From assembly GCA_010094025.1 (NCBI GenBank), contig ML991794.1, positions 62,001 through 126,000 of the forward strand: a stretch of 64,000 bases of DNA. The letters are read 5' to 3'. The stretch comes from Viridothelium virens. Taxonomy: Eukaryota > Ascomycota > Dothideomycetes > Trypetheliales > Trypetheliaceae. How positions within the stretch are numbered: the first letter of the stretch is position 1; each line of letters starts with the position of its first letter. This document shows positions 53,679-64,000 of the stretch, one piece after another. A model generated the notes under the pieces. The model did no database searches and was not told the origin of the DNA. It saw nothing but the letters and a program-made list of their open reading frames with translations. Made by a program: the position numbers and the translations under genes.

Positions 53679-55842
53679 TTTCAGTCAGAACTGTTCGAAG
53701 TGAAGTGGATGATGACGGGTGATCGCGTGTGACCTCGGTTCCACGAGCGAGAGTTTCGTCGTAGAACGGAAGAGATAGCTTCCAGCGGCTTGTTCAAAGG
53801 GATGAGATTATCGTTCCTTGTATGCCACTCGTATTTGTAAGAAGGCAGAGCTGTGTTTGTATTCTTGATCAAGGCGGAGCCGATCCGACGCAGAACAGTG
53901 GAAGCCGGTAGATAGTTCTTTGTGGAGTTCCCTTTATTGCTAGGTCAGGCGTCCGTTGTAGCGTACCAGCAAATGAGCCTGTGACCAAAGCAGGTGAATC
54001 TTTGTTCCACTGAGCCAAACGAATCTGGGCGTGCCGATTTCCTTTTTCGCTGTAGCTGACTGGCAGCGATGTGACAGAGGGCGCGATGAGAAGAGACAGA
54101 CGAGAAATGAAGTTGCAAAGCAAGATACAGACACGGTCTTGGTAGGATAGTAGAAGAAGGGTCAAGTGTGCTTGACAAGGAATGTAGGGAAGACCGGCCG
54201 ATAATGAGTGAATAAAGCACCTGACGCAGCAGGCGAGAGATGCAATACAGAGGCGAGCGTTTAGCTCTTGTGATAAAAGAAGGGATGGAGCAGCGTCCAG
54301 CGGTAATATGGGTGTTGCAGAAGGAGCGAAGGGCGAGAGCGCGCGCAGGAGAGAGAAGTGCAGGATGGCGTGAATGGGATGGGGGGTCGCTCGAAATCGT
54401 TCATGCGGTCCAAGCTCATGGTTGCGTGGATATGCGGAACCTCTCTAGGATCACACGCCAAAGAGATGCTCCTCCTTCTCAATTGGTCCCTCGCTGCCGG
54501 CCGTGCCTCTGACTGGCTACAAGGCCTCTCGGAATTTTCGCCCGCTATCCCCCAATGGTTCGTCCAGCTTGTGATCACGAACTAAGGGGCCTGGTCGCCC
54601 TTCCCCCATTCAGTCTCGCTTGTCTGCATTGAAACCGCTCGAGAGTCATCTTCAGCCATGATTGGTGTTCCTTGCCGCGTCCCGGCTTACCATCTGGCCC
54701 ATCTGCAGGCCAACGTGGTCTGGTCAGTTTCATCCTAAGCAGCACTTCCTAATCATCCTCGATTCCGAGCATCTGTTCGAAACAAGGGTAATCAAAAAGC
54801 ACTTGCCGTTTCGTTTAGACCGAGACCAGAACAAATTGCGATTGAGAAAGAATGACGCAGCAGTTGGCTCCCTTGCCTCAGAGTAGCGATCGGGAGCGCA
54901 TGATGAGATGCATTCGCTTATTGTTGTTACTGCCACGCTTATCTACAACGCATCTGCAGGTGCTCGATATGTACCGGTATCTTAGGTAAGGTAGGTAGAT
55001 AGCCAACAGGTGCAACATTCCGGTCTGGCCGATGCGCGGGAGCGTGTCCGCGATTATGGAGTACTGTACCCACTTGATTCATGTTAAGATCCTCCTCGGC
55101 TCACATCATTCCACTGAATCTTAATCGTACCAAGTCTACGCGGAAGGGAGACAGTATTAGCCGAGCCCTTCCTCGGTCGGTGCATCAAGGCCTCAACTGA
55201 TTCATGGTACGGTGGCCTTCTTACACTCTAATAATGCAGTACTGTAATTGCAAACATCGCAAAGTCCCTTTCCTCTCCTGTTTGCCCAAACTCAGTTTGA
55301 TGAGCCTTCCTCATGCAGATGATCTGCTTAGCTACAGAGCTTTGCCCTTATGATCTTTGATCGACCAACGGAAGCTTTGAATTGCGTGAGCCGCATTCAT
55401 ATAGATCTTCACGAGAGCCTCGCCACGTGTGCTTTCTGAAACACTCTTGACGAAGAGGCGCAGTGTGTTCATGATGATGGTTCTATCATGGTATGGGTAT
55501 CTCTAGTACATACAGTAAGTCGCAGAATACTCCCCATTCGGCACTGCAACTTGCTGCAGTATACTTCTTGAGTCGCTTCCTGGGCTTTCATATCTTTTTT
55601 GAGGAGCAATGAATCATAATCTCATAAACCCTCCAATCCTAGTATGCCCCTAATCTCAAGATGGGTAGCCAGAAACCGAGAACATCAGAGTGTCAACTGG
55701 ACCGACATTAATAATAGACTTGAGCATGATCCTGTGTCGAGCCAGGAGTCCAGTAGCATTATCTTCCGCTGATGTGGAGGGTTAAGTAGATGCACCTTTC
55801 TTGGAAGTACAAAGTATCTTCCATTATCCTTGTGACACTTCT
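53679..55842. other. Long intergenic region, no gene seen
   Basis: About 2.2 kb between the start of the 53678 gene and the end of PWP1. It includes AT-rich and purine-rich segments and short ORFs only. It could serve as a long regulated promoter of the 53678 gene. No tRNA, repeat or transposon motif was recognised. Confidence 0.5.
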
Positions 55843-57497
55843 TCACTCTTCCATAGCGTTGCCTTGTTCTTCGCCATCTTCCCCATCTTCGGATTCGTCC
55901 CCGCTTTCGTCAAGAGCGATCATACGCTCCTTGACTGGATCAATCGCCCCATTTGGAGCTATACGACTTCCAAAGATTCTTCGAACTGCTGCATTTGTGG
56001 AGGTATCCCAAACCTGCACCGAGCCTTTACTACCTGCAACTGCGAGACGGAATCCGACATTGGTATCAGGGGCAAAATTTGTAGAAAAGACTTTGCCGAC
56101 ACCCAAGTTACGAGAAACGACCATGCTAGGTCCAGACGATTCGACGTTCCAGAGCTTCACAGTCTTGTCACTCGAGCCTGTGGCCAGAAAGCCCGGAATC
56201 GTTGGATTGATGTCGAAAGAGCTGATCGACTGGTCGTGAGCCTGGAGCTTCCACAAGGGGTTCGCTTTTGCTGGGTCCGCCACGTCCTGGCGAAAATCAT
56301 AGCAATGCACTATCCCGTCATCCGTATTGACATAGAACGTGGTGGAATTATGAGGATCGAATTGGGCTTTTTCAACATCTGATGTAAAATTCCACCGCAA
56401 AGGCTTTTGGTTGGGAGAACGAGCATCGGCCATGACCACAGTTTTATCGTAACTACCGGTAATGAAGCAAGACTCTGTTCTAGGGTCCCAGGCCACAGAG
56501 GAGACCTTGTCGCTGTGAAATTCATACGAGTGGGCGCAATCCATCATATTCAGATTCCAAAGTTTGACGGTTGTATCAGCGGAGGCAGAAGCGAGAAGAT
56601 TTCGATGGAGACGATTCGATGCTAAGGAGAGCACCGCATCGACGTGAAATTTATTATTGGGATATCCCTTCCGGACCTTTTTCTTCTTTTCCCTTTGCTT
56701 GTTGAATGCTGTTGGACCAAGGATTCCATGAGGGTACATGCAGTCCACCGTGTCAATATCCCAAAGCTCGATATCTGGTTCCATCATGCCTACTGCGGCT
56801 ATGTTCTCGGCTGGATTTTTGCCCGTACGTAGTACTTTGCTACCATCGTGCCCAGGAGGCAAGCTCACCCATTCCACCGCAAGCGGGATTGCAGGAAGCA
56901 TTATATCATGGTGTACATACAAGTTATCAACGTCATCTTCGTAGACGTAGACTTCGAGATGGGCGACCTCGTCCTCGACTCTCCCAGCCAAGATCAAATT
57001 GTCCGTTTGCAGTATCTCGAGTTCTTCTCGCTCTTCGTCCTCGTGATCTTGCTCCTGGATGGTGATATATGGATCTTCTGTATTCGACTTGTGATAGGCA
57101 AGCGATCCGACGTTTCCCATCATACTCAGCGGGTCCCCAACACCACCACGATCGCCTTCCTCATCGTAGTGTTCCAGATCATACTCCTTGAGATCGTCGT
57201 CATCGTAGCTATAGTGAATGCGAGGTTAGCAAGTTCTTAAAGTGCAAAGGCAATACATTCTTACCTTCTCGGATTTTTCTTGAAAGCAGTAGGTACTTTC
57301 ACTCCAATTCCCAGCTCTCCAGCATCCTCGTCATTCAGTTTCTCTTGTGCTTCTGCTAGGTCATCCTTTGCTTCATCAAGCTGCACACGTGCAAGTTTCG
57401 ATATTCTGTTGTATTCATCCTCATCGAAATCGTACTTTATAGGATATCGCGCTGCAAAACCCTGTCGCACCCAGCTTGTCGCCGTAATCATGGACAT
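55843..57497 (-). CDS. PWP1: Pwp1 WD-repeat ribosome-biogenesis protein
   Basis: Two exons, 57497-57265 and 57208-55843, encode 532 residues; the GTAAGA...ACTATAG intron is in phase. The N-terminus MSMITATSWVRQGFAARYP, the acidic stretch after SYDDDDLKEYD and the block EPDIELWDIDTVDCMYPHG identify Pwp1. WD repeats follow, for example LLASASADTTVKLWNLN, FITGSYDKTVVMADARSP and FLATGSSDKTVKLWNVES, ending in an acidic tail (DESGDESEDGEDGEEQG). Yeast Pwp1 works in the nucleolus in 25S rRNA and 60S subunit assembly. The gene is divergent from PRP16 with only 258 bp between starts, so the two RNA-processing genes may share a promoter. Confidence 0.94.
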
Positions 57498-57755
57498 TTC
57501 GAAAGTGAAAAAAGAGTTAGGAAATTGGCCTCGTTAATCTCGCGCACTGGTGTCCATCCGTCGGGCTGCATGAATTCAGATATAAAATGAGTGCTAGACG
57601 GCAATTGCTCTAAACCAACGTGGGGTAGGTAGGCAGGGCAGGGCAGCCCCAGAAATTTTTTTTTTGGAAGGCAGCGGCGGCGGCGGCGAACGTCCAAGTC
57701 CCTGCAATCCCGTAATGCAACAACGCTTTTACAACATCTCGAGATTGCAAGTGCT
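57498..57755. promoter_or_regulatory. Bidirectional promoter PWP1/PRP16
   Basis: A 258-bp divergent promoter with an 11-T run at about 57655-57665, a (GGC)n stretch just after it and tandem GGTAGGTAGGCAGGGCAGGGCAG words around 57626-57645. Confidence 0.6.
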
Positions 57756-60749
57756 ATGGACGGCCATACGAATGGGCAGAATAGCCCAAAGCGACGAAAA
57801 CTAGATCATGACGAAGATGGAGAGCAACCACAATTCTCCATTCGACGGCGGGGAAAGCCTCGTACGCAGCAGCTCCGCGATTCCTCTTCTGCCTCTCGAA
57901 ACGGCTCAAACGTCAAAAGGGCTACCACACCCGCACAGACCGCGCTCGAAGGCACTGAACGTGACTTCTTTGATGACGAAGATGCAGCAGCACTCGACCG
58001 CGACTGGTACGGCGGCGAAGAAAACGGACATGTCCTTGGTGACGACTCACACAACCCGTTTGGTGGCGCCGAAAGCAGTTGGCTCGATGCTCAGCGTGAG
58101 GCCGCCTTGGCCGAGAAGAAAAAAAATAGAGGCCTTCTCAACCATCGCCAAGCACAGAAGCAGAAGGATAACGATGCATGGGAGACCAACCGTATGCTTA
58201 CGAGTGGCGTCGCGCAGTGGAGAGACTATGCCGCCGAAAATGATTTCGCCGACGATGACGAAGGCACACGGGTACATATTCTTGTGCATGATCTCAAGCC
58301 GCCTTTCCTAGATGGCAGGACTATTTTCACGAAGCAATTGGATCCGGTCCCGGCGGTGAGGGACCCGCAGAGTGACATGGCGGTTTTCTCGCGGAAAGGG
58401 AGCAAGGTTGTAAAGGAAAAGCGGCAGCAAAAGGAGCGGCAGAAACAGGCGCAGGAGGCGACAAGTGCGAAAGGAACAATTTTAGGGAATATTATCGGGG
58501 CCAATGAGGACGATACCGATGCGGCGGGACCGGCGCCAGAGGGAGAAGGCACGCAGAAGGGCAAGGGCAACAAGTTCTCAGACCATGAGCCGAAGAAGAG
58601 TAAGGGACAAAGCGCCTTTTCGAGGAGCAAGACCTTGCGAGAGCAAAGGGAATACCTCCCTGCTTTTGCGGTCAGGGAGGAGCTGATGAGAGTAATTCGA
58701 GAAAATCAAGTTGTTGTTGTTGTTGGTCAAACGGGATCAGGGAAGACCACGCAACTAACACAGTTTCTTTATGAGGACGGCTACGCGGAACAAGGCTTGA
58801 TTGGTTGTACGCAGCCACGAAGAGTGGCAGCAATGAGCGTGGCCAGACGTGTGAGTGAAGAGATGGAAGTGAAGCTTGGCGGCTTAGTCGGATATGCAAT
58901 TCGATTTGAGGATTGCACGAGTCTAGAGACGAAGATCAAGTATATGACTGATGGTGTTCTCCTCAGAGAGACCTTGACTGAGCGGGATCTGGACAAATAT
59001 TCTTGCATTATCATGGACGAAGCGCATGAGAGGGCACTGAATACAGACGTGCTGATGGGCCTCATCAAAAAGATTCTGGCTCGACGGAGGGATTTGAAAT
59101 TGATCGTCACGTCAGCGACCATGAACTCTGAGCGATTTTCGAATTTCTATGGAGGAGCGCCTGAGTTCGTTATCCCTGGACGGACCTTCCCAGTCGACAT
59201 ACAATACTCGCGATCGCCCTGTGAAGACTACGTGGAGAGTGCAGTCAAGCAAGTCCTTGCCATCCACGTTTCCCAGGGTGCAGGGGATGTGCTGGTATTC
59301 ATGACCGGACAAGAAGACATTGACATCACTTGTGAGATGATCCAAGAAAGACTCTCGTGGCTCAATGATCCTGCTCCAATGATTGTCCTTCCCATCTATA
59401 GTCAAATGCCCGCCGACCTTCAATCCCGAATTTTCGACCAGGCACCGCCGGGCGTCCGCAAAGTTGTGGTTGCTACAAATATTGCTGAAACCAGCTTGAC
59501 AGTAGATGGCATTATGTACGTTGTCGATTGTGGCTTCTCCAAATTGAAGGTCTACAATCCCAAAATGGGCATGGATACCTTGCAGATCACACCAGTCTCA
59601 CAAGCCAATGCCTCCCAACGAGCGGGTCGTGCCGGGCGAACAGGGCCAGGGAAAGCATTCCATCTCTACACAGAGCGTGCATTTCGAGACGAGTTCTATA
59701 TTCAGACCATCCCAGAAATTCAACGCACCAACCTCGCCAACACGGTATTACTTCTCAAATCCCTCGGCGTTAAGAATCTCCTCGAGTTCGACTTCATGGA
59801 CCCGCCCCCTCAAGATGTCATTTCAACTTCGCTGTTCGACCTCTGGGCTCTCGGCGCTATCGACAATCTGGGTGAACTTACGGACCTGGGCCTCCGCATG
59901 ACATCCTTTCCCATGGACCCACCCCTCGCCAAACTCCTCATCACGAGCGTCGAGAACCACTGTAGTGAAGAAATGCTCACCATCGTTAGCATGCTCAGCG
60001 TCCCCAGTGTCTTCTACCGCCCGAAGGAGCGACAGGAGGAATCTGATGCCGCGCGCGAGAAGTTCTTTGTTCCGGAGTCGGACCATCTGACTCTGCTGCA
60101 TGTGTTTAGCCAGTGGAAGATGAACGGGTATAGCGATGGATGGTGTGTCAAGCACTTTTTGCATCCGAAGAGTTTGCGAAGGGCCCAGGAGATTCGGCAG
60201 CAGCTCGGTGATATTATGACGAAGAAGGAGATGGAGCTGGTGAGCTGTGGTACCGACTGGGATATCTTGCGACGATGTATCTGCGCGGGCTTCTACCACC
60301 AGGCGGCGAAGGTCAAGGGGATTGGCGAATACATTAATCTACGCACAAGTGTGACGATTCAGTTGCATCCTACCTCGGCATTGTATGGGTTGGGATATTT
60401 GCCTGACTACGTAGTGTATCATGAACTTATCCTCACCTCGAAGGAGTACATGAGCTGTGTGACCGCGGTAGATCCGCACTGGCTGGCAGATCTGGGTGGG
60501 GTATTTTATTCCATCAAGGAGAAAGGGTATAGTGCACGGGATAAGCGCGTGACGGAGATGGAATTTAATCGGAAGACCGAGCTGGAGGCGCAGATGCGCG
60601 AGGACCAAGAGAGGGAGGCAAGAAGGCTGCAGATGGAGGAAGAAATGAAGAACAAGAAGCAGGGAACCGAGGCAACAAACGGACTCAAAATTTTGAAACG
60701 GGGAGCGGTGGCTAGGCCTGTGGTGAAGAGGAATCGCAGGGGTTTCTAA
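57756..60749 (+). CDS. PRP16: DEAH-box splicing helicase Prp16
   Basis: A single-exon protein of 997 residues. The N-terminal about 300 residues are charged and contain the Prp16/DHX38 signature [20 protein letters not shown]. Helicase motifs: [11 protein letters not shown] (about 323), Ia [14 protein letters not shown] (about 420), III SAT, IV-V region [11 protein letters not shown] and [26 protein letters not shown]. Winged-helix and OB-fold C-terminal regions follow with [20 protein letters not shown]. Prp16 drives the remodelling of the spliceosome between the two catalytic steps. A Lys-rich tail ends the protein. Length agrees with fungal orthologs. Confidence 0.95.
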   Translation: MDGHTNGQNSPKRRKLDHDEDGEQPQFSIRRRGKPRTQQLRDSSSASRNGSNVKRATTPAQTALEGTERDFFDDEDAAALDRDWYGGEENGHVLGDDSHNPFGGAESSWLDAQREAALAEKKKNRGLLNHRQAQKQKDNDAWETNRMLTSGVAQWRDYAAENDFADDDEGTRVHILVHDLKPPFLDGRTIFTKQLDPVPAVRDPQSDMAVFSRKGSKVVKEKRQQKERQKQAQEATSAKGTILGNIIGANEDDTDAAGPAPEGEGTQKGKGNKFSDHEPKKSKGQSAFSRSKTLREQREYLPAFAVREELMRVIRENQVVVVVGQTGSGKTTQLTQFLYEDGYAEQGLIGCTQPRRVAAMSVARRVSEEMEVKLGGLVGYAIRFEDCTSLETKIKYMTDGVLLRETLTERDLDKYSCIIMDEAHERALNTDVLMGLIKKILARRRDLKLIVTSATMNSERFSNFYGGAPEFVIPGRTFPVDIQYSRSPCEDYVESAVKQVLAIHVSQGAGDVLVFMTGQEDIDITCEMIQERLSWLNDPAPMIVLPIYSQMPADLQSRIFDQAPPGVRKVVVATNIAETSLTVDGIMYVVDCGFSKLKVYNPKMGMDTLQITPVSQANASQRAGRAGRTGPGKAFHLYTERAFRDEFYIQTIPEIQRTNLANTVLLLKSLGVKNLLEFDFMDPPPQDVISTSLFDLWALGAIDNLGELTDLGLRMTSFPMDPPLAKLLITSVENHCSEEMLTIVSMLSVPSVFYRPKERQEESDAAREKFFVPESDHLTLLHVFSQWKMNGYSDGWCVKHFLHPKSLRRAQEIRQQLGDIMTKKEMELVSCGTDWDILRRCICAGFYHQAAKVKGIGEYINLRTSVTIQLHPTSALYGLGYLPDYVVYHELILTSKEYMSCVTAVDPHWLADLGGVFYSIKEKGYSARDKRVTEMEFNRKTELEAQMREDQEREARRLQMEEEMKNKKQGTEATNGLKILKRGAVARPVVKRNRRGF

Positions 60750-61164
60750 GAAAAAGGTCTAGGTGAAGCCATAGATCTAGGGCCGGCTTCTGTTTTGACT
60801 GCTTTGGATCATTTTGAAAATTTCGCAATTACGTAGATCTAGAGACTCTGTATATACTTGAAAGGGCACACCTCCCAGCTGATGGTGTAGCACCATGCAC
60901 ACATTGTCCACAGTGGATATATACGATAACGGCATGATATTTGATACATACGCTCAAGAAGCAAAACCGTGTACGTAATGGAGAAAGCATGGACTTCAGT
61001 AAGGTATGTACATGAACAACAGGGAGGAGGATGCTGACGCTAGAATCGATCTGCAATGTTATATGCCTTGATGTAATCATCCACCAACGCCATGCTTCGG
61101 AACCGTTTCCATGCTTGACTGCAATTGCAGCAAGGTGTGCAAAAAGATGAAGGAGGAAAGAGGG
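60750..61164. other. Convergent intergenic region
   Basis: 415 bp between the PRP16 and ERO1 stops. Short ORFs only. Confidence 0.5.
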
Positions 61165-63137
61165 TTACAACTCGTCAAAGTTAGGATAAAAGTCAAGTTT
61201 CCACCGCCTGGGTCCAACAGGGATGCCGAGAAAATTGTCCCACAGACGACCCAGTTCATGGGCTGAAATCTGGATCCTAAATACAAGCATGGATGTTAGC
61301 TAAGAAAAGTAGGTGTAAGACTACCGAATTTGGTCACAACTCACATTTTCCCTGGCAGCGCGGCCCAGCTTGAGAGTACGAAGCCAAAAGCTTTCCAAAC
61401 CCGGCGCCACTCCTCCCAGAATATCTCAGATATGTCCAGTTCCTCTTCATCATCTTCTGTCTCATCGAATCCTAAGTCTTCGTCAAACCCGTCGTCCACG
61501 TCTACTACCTCCACCTCCCTAGTGGCCGCCTCGTCAATCTTCTCAACAACCTGGCCGCCCATAGGCTTACCCTCCTTGTCTCTCCTCTCAATCATCGCCT
61601 CGAAGTCCGCGATCGCTGACAAACTTGCACTGATCTTATCTAAGGTATTCACCAGCGCCACCAGCTCCGTCCTCCTAAGAGGGGGATTCGTGTCCTTGCC
61701 ACCCTCTCCCTCCTCGAACTCGAAGAGGACTTTTAGTGCCGTGCCCAACCCACTCGTCTGTAGCTTACCCCACAGCCGACACTTGTCGCAACCCACACAG
61801 TCCATGATGCGACTGACATTCCGAAATCGGTTTTTGAAGTCGTCTTTTAGCGCGATCGCGGTCGCATCGCTGGCGGGAAACATGATGCTCTCATCAAACA
61901 CCTTCTTTGCGCCATTTGGAATGTTCTGCGCCAGATACGTCACCATGTCCTTCGTCTGCGCATCCAGTTCCAGGTCGCCCGAGCAGAATGTATACGACTG
62001 CAGATGATGCCGCAGTTTCCCGAACGCTCGCAGCAACAGTGCATAATTGAAGTAGAGGTTCGATATGCGCTCCGGATGTGAGTGTAGTCGCTGCTCGTAG
62101 CAGGTCAGATTCGGGCCCCAGGTGCCCGTGGACTGGTTGAGGTAGGAGTGGCAGAGGTGAGTGGAGATGCTTGCGTGCATGCCGCTAATGACGCGGTAGA
62201 AGACGCGCTTCTCGAGGCACTCCTCGGTCTCGTAGATGTCGAAGCCATCGTCCAGCGCTGCGGGACTATCAGGGCCGTGAATTGCTAGGGCTTGTTGGCG
62301 GCCGTGTTCCCGCATGATGCTGCGGAGATCTTGAGCGGCTTGGGCTTGGTTGCCCATGATCAGATTATTGGAGGGGGGAGAGCCAGAGGATGAGGCGTGG
62401 GGAGAGGGCTTGGAGAAACAATTCTCCCGGTAGATAGCTTCCCAGACTTGGTGTGCGGAAGGACCCGAGTATCCAGTGAAGCGCTCGGGGTTGTCTACAA
62501 GGCTGACGTAGTCGCCCTTGGCGGTCGCGGATTCATCTTCGGGGACGCAATAGTCCCTCTCATCGCACTCATCGTCATATTCTACCACGCAGCTCTCGCC
62601 CACGTTTTCCCCTAAGCTACCCTGCAATGGTCGTTGCTGGCGTTCTTTCTGCTGCTTCTTTCCTGGATGTTCTGCTTTCGGGCCCTCTAATTTTCCCAAC
62701 TCTTCTGCTCGCCATATGAGCGGTATATCCTGCTCGTCCTCAATGGTATTGACTGCACATGCAATGTTGCCACACATGCCCGCCTCGTCTGACCAGAAAG
62801 GACATTTCTTATTATAGAGGTTCAGTCTGTAGTAGGAAAAGAAGTCGGTCTCGTGTGTCAAAGAATGTATATATGGTTGGAGATCATTGTTTAGTTGGTC
62901 GAGGGTTCCGTACGATGCGCAGGCGTCGGAGACAATGGCTCGGGGTTCAATCTGGAGTTGCCGGTATTTAGGATGGATGGGTTTAGTGGAAGATTTATAT
63001 CTGAGTCTTACTGCGCAGACATCTGCTCGAGCAGTCTTCGGCTTGGTAGCATTCACGGATCTCCCATTGCTCGCATGCCCGGTTGTGGCAAGTAGCCCAA
63101 AAACAGCGAGATAGAAAAGTTTCGCAGCTTTCCGCAT
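61165..63137 (-). CDS. ERO1: ER oxidoreductin Ero1
   Basis: Three exons: 63137-63012, 62951-61345 and 61276-61165, giving 614 residues. The start MRKAAKLFYLAVFGLLATTG is a signal peptide; a longer frame to 63389 has no such start and is not preferred. Intron 1 is 60 nt without an in-frame stop, so it can be misread as 20 extra residues; its GTAAGA and CTCCAG ends and the family alignment (ADVCA to IEPRAIVSDAC) mark it as an intron. Key segments: FFSYYRLNLYNKKCPFW, MCGNIACAVNT, FTGYSGPSAHQVWEAIYREN, NLYFNYALLLRAFGKL and the active CVGCDKC (about 427-433). The final exon ends GPRRWKLDFYPNFDEL. Ero1 oxidises protein disulfide isomerase in the ER lumen using FAD and oxygen. Confidence 0.93.
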
Positions 63138-64000
63138 GCTTGCACCTTTTGAAGCCTTCGAAGATGTCAGCGCATTCTCTTCATGGTGTTTTCGAGAGAA
63201 CAGTATTGTGCGAGAGGAAATCTGGCGTGATATACCTACCCTTGACGACTTTTGTTTTAAGCAAATGATGCTGAGATGAGACCACCTAGCAGAGGCGTGA
63301 AACAGTATGTGCTTAGAAATGAAGAAAAAGTAGCCAGACCAGAAACAGTGGTCATATCCAGCCACATCGGGGGTATCTTTTATGTACAAAATTGGAGTGA
63401 ATGAAAGATGATTATCTCCTTTCTCTCTTATTCATGAGTCTACAATAAAGACAGATTTCCGTACGGAAAGCGGATAACGGAGCCCTCCGCATAATTTAGG
63501 TAGACCATGGAAAAATCAGGGGTCTGTGCCACACGAACGTCACGCCAATGTGGCGCAACAATGTGGTACGGAATAGTGCTGTCCCAGTCATTACGCCCCC
63601 TCCTGCTAACTAATGTCCATGGCATTTTGAACTCTAAGCTTGATTACAATTGAAGCTGCAATGTCAAAGCGTTCGTTCCCAAGAACTGCCTTCGTTTCAT
63701 CTCCTGGTCTGATATTTGGCCTGAAGCGGTTACCCTGCGCTCCTTTTCACGTGACCTTACTGAATCCCTCACCCGCTTGGGCTTTGCACCTCAACGACAG
63801 CCTCTGCATCCGTCACCACCACGCGTCAATCCATCGCTGGAGGGTACCTCTTGACCGCTGAAGCCTCGTTCTATTTGTGCGGAAATCACTTCTAGTCTAC
63901 GAGACGTGCCTCCTCACTCCCCCGATGCGGCACCCGTCCAAACCCGGGCACATGAGCGAATGAGCCTCAATCCGCTTCGCCATCAGTGCGCGTATCGACG
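63138..64000. other. Right edge: ERO1 promoter and possible start of an unseen gene
   Basis: No complete gene. From about 63860 to the end a plus-strand frame stays open (VPPHSPDAAPVQTRAHERMS), with a Met at 63960, and could be the beginning of a gene that continues past the window. Too short to identify. Confidence 0.3.

Noticed and set aside
53679-55842. Possible genes in the long gap, such as ORFs 54240-54585
   Set aside because: They are short, on both strands, without domains or plausible splice partners.
63138-63389. 84-residue N-terminal extension of ERO1
   Set aside because: It would bury the signal peptide; the Met at 63137 begins a typical ER signal.
1-64000. CRISPR arrays, rRNA genes, insertion sequences
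   Set aside because: No regularly spaced repeats, rRNA-like sequence or transposase motifs were seen; this is a fungal nuclear region.

Overview
The window is nuclear DNA of a filamentous ascomycete (Pezizomycotina). Genes are compact and carry few, short GT-AG introns. Housekeeping proteins have fungal forms (Tvp23, Ted1, Pal1, Usb1, Cks1, Pwp1, Prp16, Ero1), and the middle holds a non-reducing polyketide synthase (PKS) of fungal architecture. Species and class cannot be fixed from sequence alone. All exon joins were worked out by eye from splice signals, reading phase and family resemblance; no transcript data were available.

Layout. 1-11.8 kb: partial TVP23, a medium-chain reductase, a 4-hydroxylaminobenzoate lyase-like protein, a Ted1-type phosphoesterase, an F-box protein and an unknown protein. 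12-36.5 kb: an accessory region that reads as a secondary-metabolite locus. In order it holds two alpha/beta hydrolases, a bicupin (quercetinase-like) dioxygenase, an adenylation-thiolation (A-T) enzyme continuous with a 12-helix MFS transporter, a free-standing thioester reductase (R), a peroxisomal (SKL-ending) hydrolase, an RTA1-type membrane protein, a PKS with SAT-KS-MAT-PT-ACP-CMeT and no release domain, and an FSH1-type serine hydrolase. 38-44 kb: a tandem pair of PEBP genes and a rhodopsin-like membrane protein with a doubtful exon junction. 44-64 kb: conserved genes GDPD/PGC1-like, PAL1, USB1, CKS1, an unknown, PWP1, PRP16 and ERO1.

How the cluster may work (inference). Fungal A-T-R enzymes activate an aryl or alkyl acid, load it on the T domain and reduce it to an aldehyde. 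Here that enzyme appears broken into two genes: R is its own gene immediately upstream, and A-T is joined in one open frame to an MCT-type MFS transporter. The PKS ends right after its C-methyltransferase, so its product must leave in trans; the adjacent FSH1 hydrolase is the natural candidate. A plausible route is methylated aromatic acid, then release by hydrolase, activation by A-T, reduction by trans R, possible further oxidation by the bicupin, and export by the fused transporter. An identical 11-bp site in the bicupin and A-T-MFS promoters, with a 9/11 relative before R, hints at co-regulation. No cluster-specific transcription factor or P450 was recognised in the window.
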